Under the pieces are notes generated by a model, which did no database searches, was not told where the DNA came from, and saw only the letters and a list, made by a program, of their open reading frames with translations. Positions 34,975-46,800 of a DNA stretch of 64,000 bases are shown one piece after another. The translations under genes were made by a program, and so were the position numbers. The DNA is from Rhipicephalus microplus. Its lineage: Eukaryota; Arthropoda; Arachnida; Ixodida; Ixodidae. The stretch is from assembly GCF_043290135.1 (NCBI RefSeq), contig NC_134707.1:140865319-140929318 (forward strand), written 5' to 3'. Numbering within the stretch: position 1 is the stretch's first letter; every line of letters begins with the position of its first letter.

Positions 34975-37900
34975 CGGAGTTTTCTAGTGGTGGAATTTCT
35001 AGTTGCGAAGTTTCTAGTTGTGGAGCTTCAAGTTGTGGAGTTTCTAGTTGTGGAGTTTCTAGTTGTGGAGTTTGTAGTTGAGGAGTATCTAGTTGTGGAC
35101 TTTCAAGTTGTGAAGTTTCTAGTTGTGGAGTTTCTAGTTGCGGAGTTTTCTAGTTGCGGAGTCTGTTGTTGTGGAGTTTCTAGTTGTGGAGTTTCTAGTT
35201 GTGGATTTTCTAGCTGTGGAGTTTCTAGTTGCGGAGTTTCTAGTTGTGGGGTTCGTAGTTGTGGAGTTCGTAGTTGTGGAGTTTCTAGTTGTGGAGCCTC
35301 TAGTTGGGGAGTTTCCAGTTGTGGAGTTTCTAGCTGTGGAGTTTTTCGTCGCGGAGTTTCTAGTTGCAGAGTTTCTAGTAGCGGAGTTTTCTAGTTGTGG
35401 AGGTTCTAGTGGCGGAGTTTCTAGCTGTGGAGGTTCTAGTTGTGGAGTTTTTAGTTGCGGAGTTTCTGGTTGTGGAGTTTCTAGTACTGGAGTGTGTAGT
35501 TGTTTAGTATCTATTTGTTGGGTTTCAAGTTGTGGAGTTTCTAGTTGTGGAGTTTCTAGTTGTTGAGTTTCTAGTAGTTGAGTTTCTAGTTGCCGAGTTT
35601 CTAATTGCGAAATCTCAAGTCGTGGAGTTTCTAGCTGTGGAGTTTCTAGTTGCGGAGTTTCTAGTTGCGGAGTTTCTAGTTGCGGAGTTTCTAGTTGTGG
35701 ATTTTGTAGTTGTGGAGTATATAGTTGTGGTGTTTCAAGTTGTGGAGTTTCTAGTTGCGGTGTTTCTAGTTGCAGAGTTTCTAGTTCCGGAGTTTTCTAG
35801 TTGTGGAGTTTCTAGTGGCGGAGTTTCTAGCTGTGGAGCTTCAAGTTGTGGAGTTTCTCGTTGTGGAGTTTCTAGTTGTGGAGTTTGTAGTTGTGGAGTA
35901 TCTAGTTGTGGACTTTCAAGTTGTGGAGTTTCTAGTTGTGGAGTTTCTAGTTGGTAATTTTCTAGCTGTGGAGTTTCTATTTGCGGAGTTTCTAGTTGCA
36001 GAGTTTCTAGTTGTGGATTTTCTAGCTGTGGAATTTCTGCTTGCAGAGTTTTTAGTTGCGGTGTTTCTAGTTGTGTAGTTGTGGAGTTTCTAGTTGTTGA
36101 GTTTCTAGTTGCCGAGTTCTTTAGTTGCGAAGTCTCGAGTTGTAGAGTTTCTAGCTGTGGAGTTTCTAGTTGCGGAGTTTCTAGTTGCGGAGTTTCTAGT
36201 TGTGGATTTTTTGTTGTGGAGTCTCTAGTTGGGGAGTTTCTAGTTGTGGAGTGTCTACTTGTGGAGTTTCTAGTTGTGGAGTTTCTATTTGTAGTTTTTA
36301 GTTTTCGAGTTTGTAGTTGTAGATTTTCTAGTTGCAGAGTTCCTAGTTTTGGAGTATCTAGTTGCGGAGTCTCTAATTGTGCAGTCTCTAGTTTTGGAGT
36401 CTCTAGTTGTGGAGTTTCTGGTTGTGGAGTTTATAGTTGTGGAATTTCTAACTGTGGAGATTCTAGTTGCGGAGTTTCTATTTGCAGAGTTTCTAGTTGT
36501 GGAGTTTCTAGTTGTGGAGTTTTAGTTGTGGAGTTTAAACTTGTGGAATTTATAGGTGTAGAGTTTCTAGTTGTGGAGTTTCTAGTTTTCGGGTTTCTAG
36601 TTACGGAGTTTCTAGTTGTGGAGTTTCTAGTTGTGGAGTTTCTAGTTATGGAGCTTTTAGTTGAGGAGTCTCTAGTTGTTGAGTCTCTAGTTGTGGAAGT
36701 TCTAGTTGTGGAGTTTCTTGTTGCGGAGTTTCTTGTTGCGGAGTTTCTAGTTGTGGAGTTTCTAGTTGTGGAGTTTCTGGCTGTGGAGTTTCTAGTTGCG
36801 AAGTTTCTAGTTGTGGAGTTTCTAGTTGTGAGGTTCGTAGTTGTGGAGTTTCTAATTGTCGAGTTTCTAGTTGTGGAGTCTCTAGTTGTGGAGTTTCTAG
36901 TTGTGGGGTTCGTAGTTGTGGGGTTCGTAGTTGTGGAGTTTCTAGTTTCGGAGTTTCAAGTCGTGGAGTTTCTCGTTGTGGAGTTTCTAGTTGTGGATTG
37001 TCTAGCTGTGGAGTTTCTAGTTGCGGAGTTTTTAGTTGCGGAGTTTCTTGTTGTGAAGTTTCTAGTTGTGGAGTTTCCAGTTGTGGAGTTCGTAGTTGTG
37101 GAGTATCTATTTGTTGGTTTCAAGTTGTAGAGTTTCTAGTTGTGGAGTTTCTAGTTGTGGAGTTTCTAGTTGTGGATTTTCTAGTTGTTGAGTTTCTAGT
37201 TGCCGAGTTTCTAGTTGCGAAGTCTCAAGTCGAGGAGTTTTTAGCTGTGGAGTTTCTAGTTGCGGAGCTTCTATTTGCGGAGTTTCTAGTTGCGGAGCTT
37301 CTAGTTGTGGAATTTGTAGTTGTGGAATATATAGTTGTGGTGTTTCAAGTTGTGGAGTTTCTAGTGGCGGAGTTTCTAGTTGCAGAGTTTCTAGTTGCGG
37401 AGTTTTCTAGTTGTGGAGTTTCTAGTTGCGGAGTTTCTAGTTGTGGATTTTGTAATTGTGGAGTATATAGTTGTGGTGTTTCAAGTTGTGGAGTTTTTAG
37501 TTGCAGAGTTTCTAGTTCCGGAGTTTTCTAGTTGCGAAGTTTCTAGTTGTGGAGCTTCAAGTTGTGGAGTTTCAAGTTGTGGAGTTTCTAGTTGTGGAGT
37601 TTGTAGTTGTGGAGTATCTAGTTGTGGACTTTCAAGTTGTGAAGTTCCTAGTTGTGGAGTTTCTAGTTGCGGAGTTTTCTAGTTGCGGAGTTTCAAGTTG
37701 TGGAGTTTCTCGTTGTGGAGTTTCTAGTTGTGGATTTTCTAGCTGTGGAGTTTCTAGTTGCGAAGTTTTTAGTTGCGGAGTTTCTGGTTGTGGAGTTTCT
37801 AGTTGTGGAGTCTGTAGTTGTGGAGTATCTATTTGTTGGGTTTCAAGTTGTGGAGTTTCTAGTTGTGGAGTTTCTAGTTGTTGAGTTTCTAGTAGTTGAG

Positions 37901-38240
37901 TTTCTAGTTGCCGAGTTTCTAGTTGCGAAATCTCAAGTCGTGGAGTTTCTAGCTGTGGAGTTTCTAGTTGTGGAGCTTCTAGTTGCGGAGTTTCTAGTTG
38001 TGGAGCTTCTAGTTCTGGGGTTCGTTGTTGTGGGGTTCGTAGTTGTGCAGTTTCTAGTTTTGGAGTCTCAAGTTGTGGAGTTTCCAGTTGTGGAGTTTGT
38101 AGCTGTGGAGTTTCTAGTTGCGGAGTTTCTAGTTGCAGAGTTTCTAGTTGTGGATTTTGTAGTTGTGGAGTATATAGTTGTGGTGTTTCTAGCTGTGGAG
38201 TTTCTAGTTGCGGAGTTTCTAGATGCAGAGTTTCTAGTTG
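34975..38240 (+). repeat. 3,266-bp higher-order unit, copy 2
   Basis: Second copy of the unit described at 31,709. The tracer cluster is at 36,285, against 33,019 in copy 1. After 38,240 the sequence continues like 16,286 onward (offset 21,955), so the duplication was placed inside the older 7.3-kb block. Private changes include AGTACTGGAG at about 35,484, against AGTTCTGGAG in copy 1. Confidence 0.88.
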
Positions 38241-39221
38241 CGGAGTTTTCTAGTTGTGGAGATTCTAGTGGCGGAGTTTCTAGTTGCGGAGTTCCAAGTT
38301 GTGGAGTTTCTAGTTGTGAAGTTTCTAGTTGTGGAATTTGTAGTTGTGGAGTATATAGTTGTGGTGTTTCAAGTTGTGGAGTTTCTAGTGGCGGAGTTTC
38401 TAGTTGCAGAGTTTCTAGTTGCGGAGTTTTCTAGTTGTGGAGTTTCTAGTTGCGGAGTTTCTAGTTGCGGAGTTTCTAGTTGTGGAGTTTCTAGTTGTGG
38501 GGTTTGTAGTTGTGGGGTTCGTAGTTGTGCAGTTGTAGTTGTGGAGTCTCTAGTTGAGAAGTTTCCATTTGTGTTGTTTCTAGCTGTGGAGTTTATAGTT
38601 GCGGAGTTTCTAGATGCAGAGATTCTAGTTGCGGAGTTTTCTAGTTGTGGAGTTTCTAGTTGCGGAGTTTCTAGTTGTGAAGCTTCAAGTTGTGGAGTTT
38701 CTCGTTGTGGAGTTTCTAGTTGTGGAGTTTGTAGTTGTGGAGTATCTAGTTGTGGACTTTCAAGTTCTGGAGTTTCTAGTTGTGGAGTTTCTAGTTGTTA
38801 ATTTTCTAGCTGTGGAGTTTCTATTTGCGGAGTTTCTAGTTGCAGAGTTTCTAGTTGTGGATTTTCTAGCTGTGGAATTTCTGGTTGCAGAGTTTTTAGT
38901 GGCGGTGTTTCTAGTTGTGGAGTTTCTAGTTGTTGAGTTTCTAGTTGCCGAGTTTTTTAGTTGCGAAGTCTCAAGTTGTAGAGTTTCTAGCTGTGGAATT
39001 TCTAGTTGCGGAGTTTCTAGTTGCGGAGTTTCTAGTTGTGGAGTTTTTAGTTGTGGAGTCTCTAGTTGTGGAGTTTGTTGTTGTTAATTTTCTATCTGTG
39101 GAGTTTCTATTTGCGGAGTTTCTAGTTGCAGAGTTTCTAGTTGTGGATTTTCTAGCTGTGGAATTTCTGCTTGCAGAGCTTTTAGTTGCGGTGTTTCTAG
39201 TTGTGGAGTTTCTAGTTGTTT

Positions 39222-42200
39222 AGTTTCTAGTTGCCGAGTTCTTTAGTTGCGAAGTCTCAAGTTGTAGAGTTTCTAGCTGTGGAGTTTCTAGTTGCGGAGT
39301 TTCTAGTTGCAGAGTTTCTAGTTGTGGATTTTTTAGTTGTGGAGTCTCTAGTTGTGGAGTTTCTAGTTGTGGAGTGTCTACTTGTGGAGTTTCTAGTTGT
39401 GGAGTTTCTATTTGTAGTTTTTAGTTTTCGAGTTTGTAGTTGTAGATTTTCTAGTTGCAGAGTTCCTAGTTTTGGAGTATCTAGTTGCGGAGTCTCTAAT
39501 TGTGCAGTCTCTAGTTTTGGAGTCTCTAGTTGTGGAGTTTCTGGTTGTGGAGTTTATAGTTGTGGAATTTCTAACTGTGGAGATTCTAGTTGCGGAGTTT
39601 CTATTTGCAGAGTTTCTAGTTGTGGAGTTTCTAGTTGTGGAGTTTTAGTTGTGGAGTTTAAAGTTGTGGAATTTATAGGTGTGGAGTTTCTAGTTGTGGA
39701 GTTTCTAGTTTTCGGGTTTCTAGTTACGGAGTTTCTAGTTGTGGAGTTTCTAGTTGTGGAGTTTGTAGTTGTGGAGCTTTTAGTTGAGGAGTCCCTAGTT
39801 GTTGAGTCTCTAGTTGTGGAAGTTCTAGTTGTGGAGTTTCTTGTTGCGGAGTTTCTTGTTGCGGAGTTTCTAGTTGTGGAGTTTCTAGTTGTGGAGTTTC
39901 TGGCTGTGGAGTTTCTAGTTGCGAAGTTTCTAGTTGTGGAGTTTCTAGTTGTGAGGTTCGTAGTTGTGGAGTTCTAATTGTCGAGTTTCTAGTTGTGGAG
40001 TCTCTAGTTGTGGAGTTTCTAGTTGTGGGGTTCGTAGTTGTGGGGTTCGTAGTTGTGGAGTTTCTAGTTGCGGAGTTTCAAGTCGTGGAGTTTCTCGTTG
40101 TGGAGTTTCTAGTTGTGGATTGTCTAGCTGTGGAGTTTCTAGTTGCGGAGTTTTTAGTTGCGGAGTTTCTTGTTGTGAAGTTTCTAGTTGTGGAGTTTCC
40201 AGTTGTGGAGTTTGTAGTTGTGGAGTATCTATTTGTTGGTTTCAAGTTGTAGAGTTTCTAGTTGTGGAGTTTCTAGTTGTGGAGTTTCTAGTTGTGGATT
40301 TTCTAGTTGTTGAGTTTCTAGTTGCCGAGTTTCTAGTTGCGAAGTCTCAAGTCGAGGAGTTTTTAGCTGTGGAGTTTCTAGTTGCGGAGCTTCTATTTGC
40401 GGAGTTTCTAGTTGCGGAGCTTCTAGTTGTGGAATTTGTAGTTGTGGAATATATAGTTGTGGTGTTTCAAGTTGTGGAGTTCCTAGTGGCGGAGTTTCTA
40501 GTTGCAGAGTTTCTAGTTGCGGAGTTTCTAGTTGCGGAGTTTTCTAGTTGTGGAGTTTTTAGTTGCGGAGTTTCTAGTTGTGGAGCTTCAAGTTGTGGAG
40601 TTTCTAGTTGTGGAGTTTCTAGTTGTGGAGTTTCTAGTTGCGGAGTTTTCTAGTTGCGGAGTCTGTAGTTGTGGAGTTTCTAGTTGTGGAGTTTGTAGTT
40701 GTGGAGTATCTAGTTGTGGATTTTCAAGTTGTGAAGTTTCTAGTTGTGGAGTTTCTAGTTGCGGAGTTTTCTAGTTGCGGAGTCTGTAGTTGTGGAGTTT
40801 CTAGTTGTGGAGTTTCTAGTTGTGGATTTTCTAGCTGTGGAGTTTCTGGTTGCGGAGTTTCTAGTTGTGGGGTTCGTAGTTGTGGAGTTCGTAGTTGTGG
40901 AGTTTCTAGTTGTGGAGTCTCTAGTTGGGGAGTATCCAGTTGTGGAGTTTCTAGCTGTGGAGTTTTTCGTCGCGGAGTTTCTAGTTGCTGAGTTTCTAAT
41001 TGTCGAGTTTCTAGTTGTGGAGTCTCTAGTTGTGGAGTTTCTAGTTGTGGGGTTCGTAGTTGTGGGGTTCGTAGTTGTGGAGTTTCTAGTTGCGGAGTTT
41101 CAAGTCGTGGAGTTTCTCGTTGTGGAGTTTCTAGTTGTGGATTGTCTAGCTGTGGAGTTTCTAGTTGCGGAGTTTTTAGTTGCGGAGTTTCTTGTTGTGA
41201 AGTTTCTAGTTGTGGAGTTTCCAGTTGTGGAGTTTGTAGTTGTGGAGTATCTATTTGTTGGGTTTCAAGTTGTGGAGTTTCTAGTTGTGGAGTTTCTAGT
41301 TGTGGATTTTCTAGTTGTTGAGTTTCTAGTTGCCGAGTTTCTAGTTGCGAAGTCTCAAGTCGAGAAGTTTTTAGCTGTTGAGTTTCTAGTTGCGGAGCTT
41401 CTATTTGCGGAGTTTCTAGTTGCGGAGCTTCTAGTTGTGGAATTTGTAGTTGTGGAATATATAGTTGTGGTGTTTCAAGTTGTGGAGTTTCTAGTGGCAG
41501 AGTTTCTAGTTGCAGAGTTTCTAGTTGCGGAGTTTTCTAGTTGTGGAGTTTTTAGTTGCGGAGTTTCTAGTTGTGGAGCTTCAAGTTGTGGAGTTTCTAG
41601 TTGTGGAGTTTCTAGTTGTGGAGTTTGTAGTTGTGAAGTATCTAGTTGTGGGCTTTCAAGTTGTGGAGTTTCTAGTTGTGGAGTTTCTAGTTGCGGAGTT
41701 TTCTAGTTGCGGAGTCTGTAGTTGTGGAGTTTTTAGTTGTGGAGTTTGTAGTTGTGGAGTATCTAGTTGTGGACTTTCAAGTTGTGAAGTTTCTAGTTGT
41801 GCAGTTTCTAGTTGCGGAGTTTTCTAGTTGCGGAGTCTGTAGTTGTGGAGTTTCTAGTTGTGGAGTTTCTAGTTGTGGATTTTCTAGCTGTGGAGTTTCT
41901 AGTTGCGGAGTTTCTAGTTGTGGGGTTCGTAGTTGTGGAGTTCGTAGTTGTGGAGTTTCTAGTTGTGGAGTCTCTAGTTGGGAGTTTCCAGTTGTGGAGT
42001 TTCTAGCTGTGGAGTTTTTCGTCGCGGAGTTTCTAGTTGCTGAGTTTCTAGTAGCGGAGTTTTCTAGTTGTGGAGATTCTAGTGGCGGAGTTTCTAGTTG
42101 CGGAGTTTCAAGTTGTGGAGTTTCTAGTTGTGGATTTTCTAGCTGTGGAGTTTCTAGTTGCGGAGTTTTTAGTTGCGGAGTTTCTGGTTGTGGAGTTTCT

Positions 42201-43800
42201 AGTTCTGGAGTCTGTAGTTGTGAGTATCTATTTGTTGGGTTTCAAGTTGTGGAGTTTCTAGTTGTGGAGTTTCTAGTTGTTGAGTTTCTAGTAGTTGAGT
42301 TTCTAGTTGCCGAGTTTCTAGTTGCGAAATCTCAAGTCGTGGAGTTTCTAGCTGTGGAGTTTCTAGTTGCGGAGTTTCTAGTTGCGGAGTTTCTAGTTGT
42401 GGATTTTGTAATTGTGGAGTATATAGTTGTGGTGTTTCAAGTTGTGGAGTTTTTAGTTGCAGAGTTTCTAGTTCCGGAGTTTTCTAGTTGCGAAGTTTCT
42501 AGTTGTGGAGCTTCAAGTTGTGGAGTTTCAAGTTGTGGAGTTTCTAGTTGTGGAGTTTGTAGTTGTGGAGTATCTAGTTGTGGACTTTCAAGTTGTGAAG
42601 TTCCTAGTTGTGGAGTTTCTAGTTGCGGAGTTTTCTAGTTGCGGAGTTTCAAGTTGTGGAGTTTCTCGTTGTGGAGTTTCTAGTTGTGGATTTTCTAGCT
42701 GTGGAGTTTCTAGTTGCGAAGTTTTTAGTTGCGGAGTTTCTGGTTGTGGAGTTTCTAGTTGTTGAGTTTCTAGTAGTTGAGTTTCTAGTTGCCGAGTTTC
42801 CAGTTGCGAAATCTCAAGTCGTGGAGTTTCTAGCTGTGGAGTTTCTAGTTGTGGAGCTTCTAGTTGCGGAGTTTCTAGTTGTGGAGCTTCTAGTTCTGGG
42901 GTTCGTTGTTGTGGGGTTCGTAGTTGTGCAGTTTCTAGTTTTGGAGTCTCAAGTCGTGGAGTTTCCAGTTGTGGAGTTTCTAGCTGTGAAGCTTCTAGTT
43001 GCGGAGTTTCTAGTTGTGGAGCTTCTAGTTCTGGGGTTCGTTGTTGTGGGGTTCGTAGTTGTGCAGTTTCTAGTTTTGGAGTCTCAAGTTGTGGAGTTTC
43101 CAGTTGTGGAGTTTCTAGCTGTGGAGTTTCTAGTTGCGGAGTTTCCAGTTGCAGAGTTTCTAGTTGTGGATTTTGTAGTTGTGGAGTATATAGTTGTGGT
43201 GTTTCTAGCTGTGGAGTTTCTAGTGGCGGAGTTTGTAGTTGCAGAGTTTCTAGTTGCGGAGTTTTCTAGTTGTGGAGTTTCTAGTTGCGGAGTTTCTAGT
43301 TGCGGAGCTTCAAGTTGTGGAGTTTCTAGTTGTGGAGTTTCTAGTTGTGGAGTTTCTAGTTGTGGGGTTTGTAGTTGTGGGGTTCGTAGTTGTGCAGTTC
43401 TAGTTGTGGAGTCTCTAGTTGAGAAGTTTCCATTTGTGTTGTTTCTAGCTGTGGAGTTTCTAGTTGCGGAGTTTCTAGATGCAGAGATTCTAGTTGCAGA
43501 GTTTTCTAGTTGTGGAGTTTCTAGTTGCGGAGTTTCTAGTTGTGAAGCTTCAAGTTGTGGAGTTTCTCGTTGTGGAGTTTCTAGTTGTGGAGTTTGTAGT
43601 TGTGGAGTATCTAGTTGTGGACTTTCAAGTTGTGGAGTTTCTAGTTGTGGAGTTTCTAGTTGTTAATTTTCTAGCTGTGGAGTTTCTCTTTGCGGAGTTT
43701 CTAGTTGCAGAGTTTCTAGTTGTGGATTTTCTAGCTGTGGAATTTCTGGTTGCAGAGTTTTTAGTGGCGGTGTTTCTAGTTGTGGAGTTTCTAGTTGTTG
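39222..43800 (+). repeat. ~4.6-kb higher-order unit, copy 1 (4,579 bp, 60 bp deleted)
   Basis: Variants match 43,801 onward with an offset of 4,579, then 4,639 after a four-monomer loss at about 40,630. The lost 60 bp are present both in copy 2 (about 45,210) and in the older paralogue (about 18,675), so this is a deletion in copy 1. It shares with copy 2, but not with the older paralogue at 17-18 kb, a 1-bp loss (GTGGAGTTCTAATTG at about 39,967 and 44,546) and a GAGTCCCTAG monomer. The left boundary is approximate, because similar older paralogues continue upstream. Confidence 0.82.
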
Positions 43801-46800
43801 AGTTTCTAGTTGCCGAGTTCTTTAGTTGCGAAGTCTCAAGTTGTAGAGTTTCTAGCTGTGGAGTTTCTAGTTGCGGAGTTTCTAGTTGCGGAGTTTCTAG
43901 TTGTGGATTTTTTAGTTGTGGAGTCTCTAGTTGTGGAGTTTCTAGTTGTGGAGTGTCTACTTGTGGAGTTTCTAGTTGTGGAGTTTCTATTTGTAGTTTT
44001 TAGTTTTCGAGTTTGTAGTTATAGATTTTCTAGTTGCACAGTTCCTAGTTTTGGAGTATCTAGTTGCGGAGTCTCTAATTGTGCAGTCTCTAGTTTTGGA
44101 GTCTCTAGTTGTGGAGTTTCTGGTTGTGGAGTTTATAGTTGTGGAATTTCTAACTGTGGAGATTCTAGTTGCGGAGTTTCTATTTGCAGAGTTTCTAGTT
44201 GTGGAGTTTCTAGTTGTGGAGTTTTAGTTGTGGAGTTTAAAGTTGTGGAATTTATAGGTGTGGAGTTTCTAGTTGTGGAGTTTCTAGTTTTCGGGTTTCT
44301 AGTTACGGAGTTTCTAGTTGTGGAGTTTCTAGTTGTGGAGTTTGTAGTTGTGGAGCTTTTAGTTGAGGAGTCCCTAGTTGTTGAGTCTCTAGTTGTGGAA
44401 GTTCTAGTTGTGGAGTTTCTTGTTGCGGAGTTTCTTGTTGCGGAGTTTCTAGTTGTGGAGTTTCTAGTTGTGGAGTTTCTGGCTGTGGAGTTTCTAGTTG
44501 CGAAGTTTCTAGTTGTGGAGTTTCTAGTTGTGAGGTTCGTAGTTGTGGAGTTCTAATTGTCGAGTTTCTAGTTGTGGAGTCTCTAGTTGTGGAGTTTCTA
44601 GTTGTGGGGTTCGTAGTTGTGGGGTTCGTAGTTGTGGAGTTTCTAGTTGCGGAGTTTCAAGTCGTGGAGTTTCTCGTTGTGGAGTTTCTAGTTGTGGATT
44701 GTCTAGCTGTGGAGTTTCTAGTTGCGGAGTTTTTAGTTGCGGAGTTTCTTGTTGTGAAGTTTCTAGTTGTGGAGTTTCCAGTTGTGGAGTTTGTAGTTGT
44801 GGAGTATCTATTTGTTGGTTTCAAGTTGTAGAGTTTCTAGTTGTGGAGTTTCTAGTTGTGGAGTTTCTAGTTGTGGATTTTCTAGTTGTTGAGTTTCTAG
44901 TTGCCGAGTTTCTAGTTGCGAAGTCTCAAGTCGAGGAGTTTTTAGCTGTGGAGTTTCTAGTTGCGGAGCTTCTATTTGCGGAGTTTCTAGTTGCGGAGCT
45001 TCTAGTTGTGGAATTTGTAGTTGTGGAATATATAGTTGTGGTGTTTCAAGTTGTGGAGTTCCTAGTGGCGGAGTTTCTAGTTGCAGAGTTTCTAGTTGCG
45101 GAGTTTCTAGTTGCGGAGTTTTCTAGTTGTGGAGTTTTTAGTTGCGGAGTTTCTAGTTGTGGAGCTTCAAGTTGTGGAGTTTCTAGTTGTGGAGTTTCTA
45201 GTTGTGGAGTTTGTAGTTGTGGAGTATCTAGTTGTGGGCTTTCAAGTTGTGGAGTTTCTAGTTGTGGAGTTTCTAGTTGCGGAGTTTTCTAGTTGCGGAG
45301 TCTGTAGTTGTGGAGTTTCTAGTTGTGGAGTTTGTAGTTGTGGAGTATCTAGTTGTGGATTTTCAAGTTGTGAAGTTTCTAGTTGTGGAGTTTCTAGTTG
45401 CGGAGTTTTCTAGTTGCGGAGTCTGTAGTTGTGGAGTTTCTAGTTGTGGAGTTTCTAGTTGTGGATTTTCTAGCTGTGGAGTTTCTGGTTGCGGAGTTTC
45501 TAGTTGTGGGGTTCGTAGTTGTGGAGTTCGTAGTTGTGGAGTTTCTAGTTGTGGAGTCTCTAGTTGGGGAGTATCCAGTTGTGGAGTTTCTAGCTGTGGA
45601 GTTTTTCGTCGCGGAGTTTCTAGTTGCTGAGTTTCTAATTGTCGAGTTTCTAGTTGTGGAGTCTCTAGTTGTGGAGTTTCTAGTTGTGGGGTTCGTAGTT
45701 GTGGGGTTCGTAGTTGTGGAGTTTCTAGTTGCGGAGTTTCAAGTCGTGGAGTTTCTCGTTGTGGAGTTTCTAGTTGTGGATTGTCTAGCTGTGGAGTTTC
45801 TAGTTGCGGAGTTTTTAGTTGCGGAGTTTCTTGTTGTGAAGTTTCTAGTTGTGGAGTTTCCAGTTGTGGAGTTTGTAGTTGTGGAGTATCTATTTGTTGG
45901 GTTTCAAGTTGTGGAGTTTCTAGTTGTGGAGTTTCTAGTTGTGGATTTTCTAGTTGTTGAGTTTCTAGTTGCCGAGTTTCTAGTTGCGAAGTCTCAAGTC
46001 GAGAAGTGTTTAGCTGTTGAGTTTCTAGTTGCGGAGCTTCTATTTGCGGAGTTTCTAGTTGCGGAGCTTCTAGTTGTGGAATTTGTAGTTGTGGAATATA
46101 TAGTTGTGGTGTTTCAAGTTGTGGAGTTTCTAGTGGCAGAGTTTCTAGTTGCAGAGTTTCTAGTTGCGGAGTTTTCTAGTTGTGGAGTTTTTAGTTGCGG
46201 AGTTTCTAGTTGTGGAGCTTCAAGTTGTGGAGTTTCTAGTTGTGGAGTTTCTAGTTGTGGAGTTTGTAGTTGTGAAGTATCTAGTTGTGGGCTTTCAAGT
46301 TGTGGAGTTTCTAGTTGTGGAGTTTCTAGTTGCGGAGTTTTCTAGTTGCGGAGTCTGTAGTTGTGGAGTTTTTAGTTGTGGAGTTTGTAGTTGTGGAGTA
46401 TCTAGTTGTGGACTTTCAAGTTGTGAAGTTTCTAGTTGTGCAGTTTCTAGTTGCGGAGTTTTCTAGTTGCGGAGTCTGTAGTTGTGGAGTTTCTAGTTGT
46501 GGAGTTTCTAGTTGTGGATTTTCTAGCTGTGGAGTTTCTAGTTGCGGAGTTTCTAGTTGTGGGGTTCGTAGTTGTGGAGTTCGTAGTGGTGGAGTTTCTA
46601 GTTGTGGAGTCTCTAGTTGGGAGTTTCCAGTTGTGGAGTTTCTAGCTGTGGAGTTTTTCGTCGCGGAGTTTCTAGTTGCTGAGTTTCTAGTAGCGGAGTT
46701 TTCTAGTTGTGGAGATTCTAGTGGCGGAGTTTCTAGTTGCGGAGTTTCAAGTTGTGGAGTTTCTAGATGTGGATTTTCTAGCTGTGGAGTTTCTAGTTGC

